A stretch of DNA of 34,667 nt from an uncultured Lentisphaeria bacterium (lineage in GTDB: Bacteria > Verrucomicrobiota > Lentisphaeria > Oligosphaerales > Oligosphaeraceae). The position numbers were made by a program, and so were the translations under genes. Numbering within the stretch: position 1 is the stretch's first letter; each line of letters starts with the position of its first letter. The DNA is taken from NCBI GenBank assembly GCA_945827525.1, contig CALZPA010000006.1, forward strand, positions 1 to 34,667, written 5' to 3'. The notes under the pieces are model-generated. The model worked only from the letters and a program-made list of their open reading frames with translations, did no database searches and was not told the origin of the DNA. This document shows positions 24,947-33,504 of this stretch, piece by piece.

Positions 24947-26187
24947 GGGGTGGTGTCGTGCGGGTCGTCGCGGAGATGCCCGTCGCGGTGGATGTGGACG
25001 CTCTGGGCGAGGCCGGCGAGGATCATGGTTGAGAGCATGAAGGAGCCGCCGTAGGAGACGAAGGGGAGGGGGATGCCGATGATGGGGGCGGCCTGGACGG
25101 TCATGGCGATGTTGACGAAGACGTGGGTGGCGAGGATGGCGGCGACGCCGGCGGCGAGGCAGATGCCGAATTCGTCGGCTGCGAGGAGTGCGGTTCGGCA
25201 GCAGCAGAGGATGAAGCCGATGAAGGCGACCATGAGGGTGGCGGCGCCGAAGAAGCCGGTCTCCTCGGCGATGACGGAGAAGATGAAGTCGGTGGGGGCG
25301 ACGTTCTTGGGGAGGTACCCGAGGATGTGTTGGGTGCCCTTGAGGTATCCCTTTCCGGTCATGCCTCCGGAGCCGATGGCGAGGAGGCTCTGGAGGGCGT
25401 TCCAGTTGTCGCGTGGGCGGTTGGCGTCCTGGGCGAAGAACTGGTCCTGGCGGCGGCGGAGGGCGTCGAGCTGGGCATCGGGGACGAAGGGGGCGATGGC
25501 GACGATGGCGGCGTGCGCGGGCGGTTCGAGGAAGACCTTGATGCGTGTCTGCTGGTAGGGGCTGAGGCGGAGGTAGAGGACAGGGGCGAGGGTGATGGCG
25601 GTGGCGGCGGCGAGGAGGAGCCAGCGCCAGCGCAGTCCCTTGAGGAAAGCGATGGTGAGGCTGACGGGGAGGAAGACGAGTCCGGTGCCGAAGTCGGGCT
25701 GGAGGAGGACGAGGGCGAAGGGGGGGAGGGCGATGAGGCCGACGAGGAGCCAGCTGGGGACGGGGCTGCGCCGCCAGGCGGGGTGGGTGACGGCCCAGGC
25801 CATGAAGAGCAGCGTGGCGGGCTTGGCGAACTCGGCGGGCTGGATGTTGATGCCGGCGCCGAGGCGGAGCCAGCTGCGGGCGCTGTTGATTTTGAGTCCG
25901 ACGAGGAGGACGAGGATGAGGAGGAGGAGGCTGAAGGCGTAGAGGAGCCAGCTGAAGTGTCCGAGGCGGTGGTAGTCGGTGAGGGCGCAGAAGAGGTAGA
26001 GGACGGTTCCGGCGGCGAGCCAGGCCACCTGCATGTACCATTTGGTGGCCATGTCGCCGCCGATCTCGACGCCGACGCCGTAGATGAAGGCGATGCCGGT
26101 GAGGAGGAGCAGCAGATGGAAAAGGAGCGCGAGCTTGTCCAGTCGTCCGAGGCGCTGCAGGCAGTCTCTCCAGGCGGAGTCTCTCAT
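24943..26187 (-). CDS. rodA: SEDS glycosyltransferase RodA (FtsW/RodA/SpoVE)
   Basis: GSGGMTGKGYLKGTQHILGYLPKNVAPTDFIFSVIAEETGFFGA and IGIPLPFVSYGGSFMLSTMILAGL. Confidence 0.95.
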   Translation of the reverse strand: MRDSAWRDCLQRLGRLDKLALLFHLLLLLTGIAFIYGVGVEIGGDMATKWYMQVAWLAAGTVLYLFCALTDYHRLGHFSWLLYAFSLLLLILVLLVGLKINSARSWLRLGAGINIQPAEFAKPATLLFMAWAVTHPAWRRSPVPSWLLVGLIALPPFALVLLQPDFGTGLVFLPVSLTIAFLKGLRWRWLLLAAATAITLAPVLYLRLSPYQQTRIKVFLEPPAHAAIVAIAPFVPDAQLDALRRRQDQFFAQDANRPRDNWNALQSLLAIGSGGMTGKGYLKGTQHILGYLPKNVAPTDFIFSVIAEETGFFGAATLMVAFIGFILCCCRTALLAADEFGICLAAGVAAILATHVFVNIAMTVQAAPIIGIPLPFVSYGGSFMLSTMILAGLAQSVHIHRDGHLRDDPHDTTP

Positions 26188-26211
26188 GGTGTGGGTTTCT
26201 CCCTGGGTGGG

Positions 26212-26730
26212 TCAGCGGATGACCTGCCGTTCCTCGGCGGCGGCGAGTCGCCAGTCGCCGTCGCGCCTGCGGAAGGTGAGGAAGACGGGGCGCGACTCCT
26301 CGATGGCGTCGCCGTAGGTGCTGGTGGCCTTGAGGGTGGCGAAGCAGGCGAGCCGCGCGGTGTCGGGCTGGGGGAAGGTGATGTCGACGCCCCGGACGCC
26401 GATGTCGATGGTGCGGCACATTCTGCGGAGGGAGGCGTAGAGGGACAGCGCCTGGTCGGCGGGGTATTCCTGGTCGAGGTCGGGGAGTCGGTGCTGGCGG
26501 AGCGAGGCGCGGACGCGGATGGCGTCGTCGAGGCAGAGGGTGAGTGCCTGGTGCTTGGCGAGCATGGCGATGTTGCCCTCGCCGGCGGGCTTGGTGACGC
26601 TGGCGACGATGGTGTCGAGGCGCTTCTGGACGGCGCGCCGGTCGGCGTCGCGGAAGACGAGCCACCAGAGTGCGGCGGCGGCGGCGAGTGCGGCGGCGGC
26701 GAGTGCGAGCCAGCGTTGGGGTGAGGTCAT
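26212..26730 (-). CDS. Membrane-anchored small protein, possibly NTF2-like
   Basis: MTSPQRWLALAAAALAAAAALWWLVFRDADRRAVQKRLDTIV...RPVFLTFRRRDGDWRLAAAEERQVIR: N-terminal TM helix, C-terminal beta strands. Confidence 0.65.
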   Translation of the reverse strand: MTSPQRWLALAAAALAAAAALWWLVFRDADRRAVQKRLDTIVASVTKPAGEGNIAMLAKHQALTLCLDDAIRVRASLRQHRLPDLDQEYPADQALSLYASLRRMCRTIDIGVRGVDITFPQPDTARLACFATLKATSTYGDAIEESRPVFLTFRRRDGDWRLAAAEERQVIR

Positions 26731-27476
26731 GGGGTGTTCTCCGGGTCGGGGAAGAGGTGGGCGTTGAGCCAGCGGTGGAAGTCGGGGTCGGTGAGGGTGG
26801 GTGTCCAGGCGTCGTGGGCGACGCCGGGGAATTCGGTGTGGTGGAGGTCGGCGCCGAGCTGCCGGAGTGCGTCGGCCATGCGCCGTGCGCTGTCGGGGAG
26901 GACGCAGGTGTCCTGTTCGCCGTGGGTGATCCAGAGGTGGGTCTTGGCGGCCTGCGGCGCGGTGGCGGGGTCGGCGGCGCCGCAGATGGGGAAGGCGGCG
27001 CGGAAGAGTCCGGGTCGTCTGGCGAGGAGATCCCAGGTGGCGTAGCCGCCCATGGAGCCGCCGCCGACGGCGAGGCGCCGGCGGTCGACGGGGAGGTCCT
27101 CCAGGAGGGTGTCGAGCAGCTCGAGGCAGAGCGCCATGGGGGCGGTGGGCTCGGGCGAGAAGCGGAAGTCGGTTCCCTGCCAGGAGTCGCCGTGCTCGAT
27201 CCAGTGGGGTGAGACGGGGCACTGCGGGGCGACGATGAAGAGGTCGTCGAGGCGGGCCTGCGGCTGCGAGGCGTAGAGTCCGGCGAGGAAGAGCTGCTGG
27301 AGGTTGTCGGAGCCGAGGCTGCCGGCGCCGTGCATGAGGAGGAGGAGGGGATGTCGGCGGCCCCGGCGGACGGTGGTGGGCGCGTGGAGGCGGAAGGGGA
27401 GGGAGCCCCGGTCGCCGACGAAGGTGTGTGGGGCGAAGCGCTGGGCGGCCCAGTCGCGTGTCTGGTCGTTGTCCAT
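26727..27476 (-). CDS. Alpha/beta hydrolase (esterase/prolyl-oligopeptidase-like)
   Basis: Start MDNDQTRDWAAQRFAPHTF. LLLLMHGAGSLGSDN, nucleophile GGGSMGGYATWDL, acid/His region GEQDTCVLPDS...VAHDAW. Its stop overlaps the 26730 start (ATGA). Confidence 0.82.
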   Translation of the reverse strand: MDNDQTRDWAAQRFAPHTFVGDRGSLPFRLHAPTTVRRGRRHPLLLLMHGAGSLGSDNLQQLFLAGLYASQPQARLDDLFIVAPQCPVSPHWIEHGDSWQGTDFRFSPEPTAPMALCLELLDTLLEDLPVDRRRLAVGGGSMGGYATWDLLARRPGLFRAAFPICGAADPATAPQAAKTHLWITHGEQDTCVLPDSARRMADALRQLGADLHHTEFPGVAHDAWTPTLTDPDFHRWLNAHLFPDPENTP

Positions 27477-27508
27477 GGCGGTGGCCTGCGGTTGGTTGGG
27501 GGGGGGAC

Positions 27509-29479
27509 TTAGGGGAGCATTTCGAGGACGAGCCTTGCGGCGTCGGGGTGCGCCTCCTGGATGGAGACGCGGATGTGGTCGCCGGGGCGGAGGTGCTCGC
27601 GGGCGAAGACGGTTCCCCTGACGCAGAGCTCGTCGAGTTCGCCGAGGATGAAGCTGCCCTCGGTTCGGAGGATGGTGGCGGTGGCCTGGGTGCCGATGAG
27701 GTTGCGTCGGATGTACTCGAGTGTCCAGTAGGTGTTGGCCTCGCGTTCGAGGGCCTTGTTCTGCGCGGCGGTGTGGTCGACGTTGTCGAGGACGGTGAAG
27801 AGCTCCTCCTGGCGGTAGGGGAGGGGGAGTCCGCGGAGGTGGGCGGAGAGCTGGCGCTGGATGATGAGGTCGGCGTAGCGCCGGAGGGGGGAGCTGGCCT
27901 GGGTGTAGAGGTCGAGGCCGAGTCCGAAGTGGGGTGCGGGGTAGGTGGAGAGGCGCGAGCGCTGCATCTTGCGGACCTGCTGGTCGAAGACGTAGGCGTC
28001 GTAGGTGTGGACGGACTCGACGGGGTGGGCCGGCTTGTCCTGGGCGCGGTAGATGATGGGGATGTCGTTGATGAGGGCGTAGCGCGCGGCGAGGTTGTTG
28101 CAGAGGATCATGAGTTCGCTGACGAGGCAGTGGGAGGGGGTGTTGGTCTCCATGCGCTTGATGGAGATGTCGCCGTCGTGGACGCGGATCTTGAACTCGG
28201 GTCTGTTGAGGGTGACGGCGCCGTCCTCCTCGCGGTCCCGGCGGAGCTTGCGGGCGAGGCGGGCGAGGCTGCGGAGCGCGTCGGGGATGTCGCCCTTGGC
28301 GTTGAGGATGAGGTCGTCGGCCTGCTCGTAGGTGAGTCTCTGGGTGATGGTGGCCTGTGCGGGTGCGAGGGACCAGTCGACGAGCTCGAGGTCTCGGTCG
28401 AAGAGGGCGTTGAAGGCCATGCAGGGTCTCACCTGGTCCTGAACGAGCGAGGCGAAGTTGAAGGAGAGGGACTCGGGGAACATGGTGACGGTGGTGGTGG
28501 GCAGGTACATGGAGAGGGGGCGCTCGACGGCGGCCTCGTCCAGGGGGGAGTCCTTGGGGACGAAGGAGGCGGGGTCGGCGATGTAGATGCCGACCTCGAG
28601 CTCGCCCTCGTCGTTGAGGCGGCAGGAGAGGGCGTCGTCGATGTCCTTGGTCTCGATGTCGTCGATGGAGAAGATGGTTCGTCCGGCGCAGTCGAGCCGC
28701 GCGGGGTCCGGGGTGTAGGGCGTCAGGTGCTCGGCGGCCTCGAGTGTCTGGGGGGAGAAGCCGGCGTGGATGCCGTTGGCGAGGAGGAATTCGTCGGCGC
28801 CCTCGGGGTAGCGTCCGACGAGCTTGAGGAGTCGGATGGCGAGTTCGCGGAGGGGTGTCTTGCTGCCGAGGGAGTTGAGGAGGGCGACGCCGTCGGACTG
28901 GAAGCCGAGGAGGAGGTAGTCGGTGAGCTGCCGGACGAGCGTCTCCTGCTCGTCGGGGACGTCGGCGGCCTTTTCGGCGAGGACGTCGCGGAGCCACTGC
29001 GCGGAGCGCTCGCGGAGGGCGGCGCGTTCGGCGCGGGCGTTGCGGAGCCGGAGGATCTCGGCGGTCTCCTCGGGGGTTCTGGGGAGGAAGTCGAGTCCGT
29101 TGCGCCGGAAGCGGAGGGTGTCCTCGGCGAGCTTCCGCGCCATGGCGGAGAGGTGGAGCGGCGCGGTGTCGCCGAAGTAGGTCTCGGTGATGGCTCGGAG
29201 GTTCTGTCCGCCGCCCTGCTCGATGAGGTCCTGGTGGAGGAGGTCGAGGTCGATGTCGTCCATGGCGGCGCGGATGTCGGCCATGGTGCGTGAGAGGGCG
29301 GCGGTGGCGTCGGCGCCGGCGAGGCCATGGGCGGCGATGACCTGCTTGGGCGTGACCTTGTCGGTGTGCCCGGCGACGCCGGTGGTCTGGAAGCGCTCGG
29401 CTCCGGCCTTGGAGACGACGCCAAGGGCGATGTCGTTGCTGCTGAAGTAGTCGACGATGGTCTGTGCGGGGAATTCCAT
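27509..29479 (-). CDS. RNase II/RNase R family (RNB domain) exoribonuclease
   Basis: RNB motif IFSIDDIETKDIDDALSCRLNDEGELEVGIYIADPASFV, plus RSRLSTYPAPHFGLGLDLYTQASSPLRRYADLIIQRQL. Confidence 0.93.
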   Translation of the reverse strand: MEFPAQTIVDYFSSNDIALGVVSKAGAERFQTTGVAGHTDKVTPKQVIAAHGLAGADATAALSRTMADIRAAMDDIDLDLLHQDLIEQGGGQNLRAITETYFGDTAPLHLSAMARKLAEDTLRFRRNGLDFLPRTPEETAEILRLRNARAERAALRERSAQWLRDVLAEKAADVPDEQETLVRQLTDYLLLGFQSDGVALLNSLGSKTPLRELAIRLLKLVGRYPEGADEFLLANGIHAGFSPQTLEAAEHLTPYTPDPARLDCAGRTIFSIDDIETKDIDDALSCRLNDEGELEVGIYIADPASFVPKDSPLDEAAVERPLSMYLPTTTVTMFPESLSFNFASLVQDQVRPCMAFNALFDRDLELVDWSLAPAQATITQRLTYEQADDLILNAKGDIPDALRSLARLARKLRRDREEDGAVTLNRPEFKIRVHDGDISIKRMETNTPSHCLVSELMILCNNLAARYALINDIPIIYRAQDKPAHPVESVHTYDAYVFDQQVRKMQRSRLSTYPAPHFGLGLDLYTQASSPLRRYADLIIQRQLSAHLRGLPLPYRQEELFTVLDNVDHTAAQNKALEREANTYWTLEYIRRNLIGTQATATILRTEGSFILGELDELCVRGTVFAREHLRPGDHIRVSIQEAHPDAARLVLEMLP

Positions 29480-29646
29480 GGGTGCTGCGGTTCGGGGGAT
29501 CGGTGCGTGCGGGGTGCGTGGGAGGGGTGCCCCGTGGCGCGGGGCGCGGTTCAGTCATGGGGCACAATATACCATGTGAAGCGGGGGTGTGCGCATGGGG
29601 GGGCGGAAAAAAGTGCCGCGCCGCGGGGGAACATGGCGCGGGCGGG

Positions 29647-29674
29647 TTGCAGAAGGTGCTAGGCCAGCTACATT
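29647..29674 (+). promoter_or_regulatory. Putative promoter TTGCAG-N16-TACATT for the amino-acid ABC operon
   Basis: Hexamer pair with 16-nt spacing, about 90 nt upstream of the ATG at 29765. Confidence 0.4.
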
Positions 29675-29764
29675 AAGCGCCTGTTGCCGCGCGTGAGGTC
29701 ACGCGGGTTCCGGCGGACGTCCGCCGGTGGAACGAGAACGATCATCAAAGAGAAGGGATTGACC

Positions 29765-30583
29765 ATGAAGAGACTGATGAGGCTGATGGGCGTCGCGGCG
29801 GTCTGCGCGCTCGCGCTGTGTGGTTGCAACAAGGAGACGGGGAAGACCTTCACCGTCGGCTTCGACGCCGAGTTCCCCCCGTATGGCTTCAAGGACGCCA
29901 AGACGGGCGACTACCGCGGCTTTGACCTCGACCTGGCGGCCGAGGTGGCGAAGCGCAACGGCTGGACGCTCGTCAAGAAGCCCATCGTCTGGGCCGCCAA
30001 GGACAGCGAGATCAACGCCGGCACCATCGACTGCATCTGGAACGGCTTCACCATGACCGAGGAGCGCAAGGACCAGTACACCTGGACGGAGCCCTATGTC
30101 ATGAACAAGCAGCTCGTCCTCGTCCGCAAGGACAGCCCCATCAAGGGCCTGGACGACCTGAAGGGCAAGGTCATCGTCGCCCAGGACGGCTCCTCCGGCG
30201 CCGAGGCGCTCGACGGGTACCTCAAGGGACGCCAGGAGAAGGACGCCACGTTCAAGGCCAAGGAGGTCAAGCTGGTCCCCGACTACAACACCGCCGGCAC
30301 CATGCTGGAGACCGGCGCCGTCGACGCCATCGCCCTGGACAGCGCCGTCGCCGAGGAGCTCCGCTCCAAGAGCAACGGCAAGTTCGTCATCCTCGACGAG
30401 AAGCTGGCCGACGAGCTGTTCGGCATCGGCTTCAAGAAGGGCAACACCGCGCTGCGTGACCAGGTCCAGAAGACCCTGAAGGAGATGGTCAAGGACGGCA
30501 CGGCCGCCAAGATCGTCGACGCCTGGCACGCCAACAAGGCGGACAAGGGCGACGGCATCGTCTTCATCCTCAAGGCCGAATGA
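29765..30583 (+). CDS. Polar amino-acid ABC transporter substrate-binding protein (family 3 SBP)
   Basis: MKRLMRLMGVAAVCALALCGCNKETGKTFTVGFDAEFPPYGFKDAKTGDYRGFDLDLAAEVAKRNGW; lipoprotein signal (ALCGC). Confidence 0.95.
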   Translation: MKRLMRLMGVAAVCALALCGCNKETGKTFTVGFDAEFPPYGFKDAKTGDYRGFDLDLAAEVAKRNGWTLVKKPIVWAAKDSEINAGTIDCIWNGFTMTEERKDQYTWTEPYVMNKQLVLVRKDSPIKGLDDLKGKVIVAQDGSSGAEALDGYLKGRQEKDATFKAKEVKLVPDYNTAGTMLETGAVDAIALDSAVAEELRSKSNGKFVILDEKLADELFGIGFKKGNTALRDQVQKTLKEMVKDGTAAKIVDAWHANKADKGDGIVFILKAE

Positions 30584-30600
30584 GGCGTCAGACGGCCTGA

Positions 30601-30664
30601 CGGCCGGCCGGCGGCCCTCCCGTCCCCCCCGGGAGGCCGGCGGTCCGGCCGCCTTGTCTTTTTC
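30601..30664 (+). terminator. Strong GC-rich imperfect hairpin followed by T-rich tract between SBP and permease genes
   Basis: cggccggccggcggccctcccg-tcccccc-gggaggccggcggtccggcc, then gccttgtctttttcccc. Confidence 0.65.
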
Positions 30665-30828
30665 CCCGTGTCCCGCGCCGGAGCGCGGCGGTCTTCCGCC
30701 CCCGCCGCCTCCCGTCTCGGGATGGCGCGGCGGGCCGGGCAACGGCGAGGCGCGGCGAGTGTGCGACTGTGAGTGTGTAGTGTGAGTGTGTGGCGGTAGC
30801 AGCGAGCGGGAGGCGACGACCCAACCCT

Positions 30829-31491
30829 ATGCCGGACTTTTCCAATGTGGAGCTGATAGCCAGGCAACTGCTTGGCGGACTGTGGATTTCCGTACAGATC
30901 TTTGTGCTGACGCTGGTGTTCACCTTTCCGTTTGGTCTGGTGGTGGCGCTGGGTCGGATGAGCCGGAATGCGGTGCTGCGGAATGTGACGCGCATCTATG
31001 TGTCGGTGATGCGCGGGACGCCTCTGATGCTGCAGCTGCTGGTGGTCTTCTTCGGGCCGTACTACCTGTTTGGGGTCTCGCTGAGGAACTATCCGCCCTT
31101 TGTGGCGGTGATTGTGGCGTTTGTGCTGAACTACTCGGCGTACTTCGCGGAGATTTACCGTGCGGGCATCACGTCGATACCGGTGGGGCAGTACGAGGCG
31201 GCGACGGTGCTGGGCTACACGAAGGCGCAGACGTTCTTCAAGATCATCCTGCCGCAGGTCATCAAGCGGATTGTGCCGCCGGTGACGAACGAGGTCATCA
31301 CGCTGGTGAAGGACACGTCGCTGGCGCAGGTGCTGGCGGTCCAGGAGATGTTCACGATCGCGAAGCAGTTGGCGAACGCGCAGTCGTCGATGGTGGCTCT
31401 GGTGGTCGCCGGCGTCTTCTACTATGTCTTCAACTTCGTGGTGGCGCTCGTGATGGAGCGCATCGAGGCCCGCCTCGACTACTACCGCTGA
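30829..31491 (+). CDS. Polar amino-acid ABC transporter permease
   Basis: MPDFSNVELIARQLLGGLWISVQIFVLTLVFTFPFGLVVALGRMS...VSVMRGTPLMLQLLVVFFGPYY...EIYRAGITSIPVGQYEAATVLGYTKAQTFFKIILPQ (HisM/GlnP EAA loop). Confidence 0.95.
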   Translation: MPDFSNVELIARQLLGGLWISVQIFVLTLVFTFPFGLVVALGRMSRNAVLRNVTRIYVSVMRGTPLMLQLLVVFFGPYYLFGVSLRNYPPFVAVIVAFVLNYSAYFAEIYRAGITSIPVGQYEAATVLGYTKAQTFFKIILPQVIKRIVPPVTNEVITLVKDTSLAQVLAVQEMFTIAKQLANAQSSMVALVVAGVFYYVFNFVVALVMERIEARLDYYR

Positions 31492-31513
31492 GCGCGGGGG
31501 AGAGAACGCAACT

Positions 31514-32284
31514 ATGGCTGTACTGAGGATAGAGAATCTGCACAAGAGCTTCGGGACGCTGGACGTGCTGAAGGGGCTGTCGCTGTCGGTCGAGCAGGGC
31601 GAGGTGGTGGCGGTCATCGGGCCGTCGGGCTCGGGGAAGTCGACGCTGCTGCGGTGCGCGACGCTGCTGGAGACGATGGACCGCGGGACGCTGGCGTTCG
31701 GCGACAGCGTGGTCGCCCGCGAGGGCGCCGATGGGCGCAGCGTCTATGTGGGGAAGAACGAGCTGCGCCAGGTGAAGGCGCTGTTCGGGCTCGTCTTCCA
31801 GAACTTCAACCTGTTTCCGCACTACTCGGTGCTCAAGAACATCATCGACGCGCCGATCTGCGTCCAGCGCCGCCGTCCGGACGAGGTGCGCGAGGAGGCG
31901 CTGGCCCTGCTGGACAAGATGGGGCTGAAGTCAAAGGCGGACGCCTACCCGTTCCAACTGTCGGGCGGACAGCAGCAGCGCGTCTCCATCGCCCGCGCCC
32001 TCATCAACCATCCCGAAATCCTCTTCTTCGACGAGCCGACGTCGGCGCTCGACCCCGAGCTGACCGGCGAGATCCTCAAGGTCATCCGCCAACTGGCGGC
32101 CGAGCACATGACGATGGTCATCGTCACGCACGAGATCGACTTCGCGCGGAACGTGGCGGACCGCGTCGTCTTCATGGCGGGAGGCGTCATCGTCGAGCAG
32201 GGACGCCCCGCCGATGTCCTGGACCATCCGCAGCAGGAGCGCACCCGCGCGTTCCTGGCGAAGATGTCCAGCGTCAACCCGTGA
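31514..32284 (+). CDS. Polar amino-acid ABC transporter ATP-binding protein (GlnQ/HisP-like)
   Basis: Walker A GPSGSGKSTLLRC, signature LSGGQQQRVSIARAL, Walker B EILFFDEPTSALDPEL. Confidence 0.97.
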   Translation: MAVLRIENLHKSFGTLDVLKGLSLSVEQGEVVAVIGPSGSGKSTLLRCATLLETMDRGTLAFGDSVVAREGADGRSVYVGKNELRQVKALFGLVFQNFNLFPHYSVLKNIIDAPICVQRRRPDEVREEALALLDKMGLKSKADAYPFQLSGGQQQRVSIARALINHPEILFFDEPTSALDPELTGEILKVIRQLAAEHMTMVIVTHEIDFARNVADRVVFMAGGVIVEQGRPADVLDHPQQERTRAFLAKMSSVNP

Positions 32285-32323
32285 GCCGTATGCAGGAAGG
32301 AAGCAAGCAAGGAGGAATCGCCC

Positions 32324-33499
32324 ATGCGTCTGATTGCCGACGAGAAAGTCATCTGCGCCTCGCCTGACCCCGCCAACGTCTACCTCTACACGCCGGCGCT
32401 GCTGGAGGGCTTCGGCGGCCGGCTGGTGGCCGCCGTCGACTTCGGCGGGCCTGGGACGGCCATCCTGGACGGGCCGCGCTCGACGCTGGGCGACTATCCG
32501 TCGGGGAACCAGGTGCGAGTGCTGGTGAGCGACGACCGCGGCGAGACCTGGCGCGAGACGGGCGCCCGTCTGCCCATGATGCACGAGATGCTGTTCCGCG
32601 CCGGGGCGTCGCTCTATATGATAGGCCACACCGGGAAGCTGGTCATCACGCGCAGCGACGACAACGGCGAGACCTGGACGGAGCCGTCCGTCCTCTGCGA
32701 CCGGCCCCGCTGGCACCAGAGCTGCGGCACCGTCGACCATCGGCACGGCAAGGTGTACCTGACCTACGAGAAGTGGATCTACGAGGGCCATCCCTGGCCG
32801 GGCGTCGCGCCGGTGCTGCTCAGCGCCTGCGAGGACGACGACCTGACCCAGGCCCGCGCCTGGACGTTCTCGCGCCCGTACAACCCCGACGGGGCGCTGG
32901 CGGCTTCCCAGCCGTCGGGAGTCCAGCAGCTGCCGGTCTCCTACGACCGCGCGCCCGCGCCCGGCATCCTGGAGACGAGCACGCTGCGCATCTACGACCC
33001 GCGCCATCCGTTCTACGACCCGGAGGACCGCACCGTCATCCTGCTCATGCGCGCCAACACCGGCTACCCGGACATCGGGGCCATCCTCAAGGGCGTCGAG
33101 AAGCCTGACGGCTCCCTGGAGATCAGCCGCATCCGGACGCCCCACGGCAGCGAGCTGTTCCTGCTCCATGTGCCGGGCGGAGACCTCAAGTTCCATCTGG
33201 CCTATGACGAGCAGACACGGCTGTACTGGATGGTCCACTCCCAGATTGACGGGCGCATGAACGAGCGTCGCCGGCTGGGGCTGTCCTACTCGCCCGACCT
33301 CATCCGCTGGACGTGCGCCGGACTCGTCGCCGTCGGCCCCTGCGACCGCGGCTCCCGCCACTACGCCACCCTGGTCATCAGCGGCGACGACCTCTTCATC
33401 CTCAGCCGCTCCGGAGACGAGCGCGCCAAGAACCCCCACGACAACAACCTCACCACCTTCCACCGCGTGCGCGACTTCCGGCGACTGGCGGAGGACTGA
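32324..33499 (+). CDS. BNR-repeat/sialidase-like beta-propeller protein
   Basis: Asp-box motifs VSDDRGETWRE and RSDDNGETWTE; five/six-bladed propeller-like length. No obvious signal peptide. Confidence 0.75.
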   Translation: MRLIADEKVICASPDPANVYLYTPALLEGFGGRLVAAVDFGGPGTAILDGPRSTLGDYPSGNQVRVLVSDDRGETWRETGARLPMMHEMLFRAGASLYMIGHTGKLVITRSDDNGETWTEPSVLCDRPRWHQSCGTVDHRHGKVYLTYEKWIYEGHPWPGVAPVLLSACEDDDLTQARAWTFSRPYNPDGALAASQPSGVQQLPVSYDRAPAPGILETSTLRIYDPRHPFYDPEDRTVILLMRANTGYPDIGAILKGVEKPDGSLEISRIRTPHGSELFLLHVPGGDLKFHLAYDEQTRLYWMVHSQIDGRMNERRRLGLSYSPDLIRWTCAGLVAVGPCDRGSRHYATLVISGDDLFILSRSGDERAKNPHDNNLTTFHRVRDFRRLAED

Positions 33500-33504
33500 C
33501 GGCG

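Noticed and set aside
31931-33463. Minus-strand ORF of 510 aa over ATPase/BNR genes
   Set aside because: Antisense shadow of strongly supported plus-strand ABC ATPase and BNR protein.
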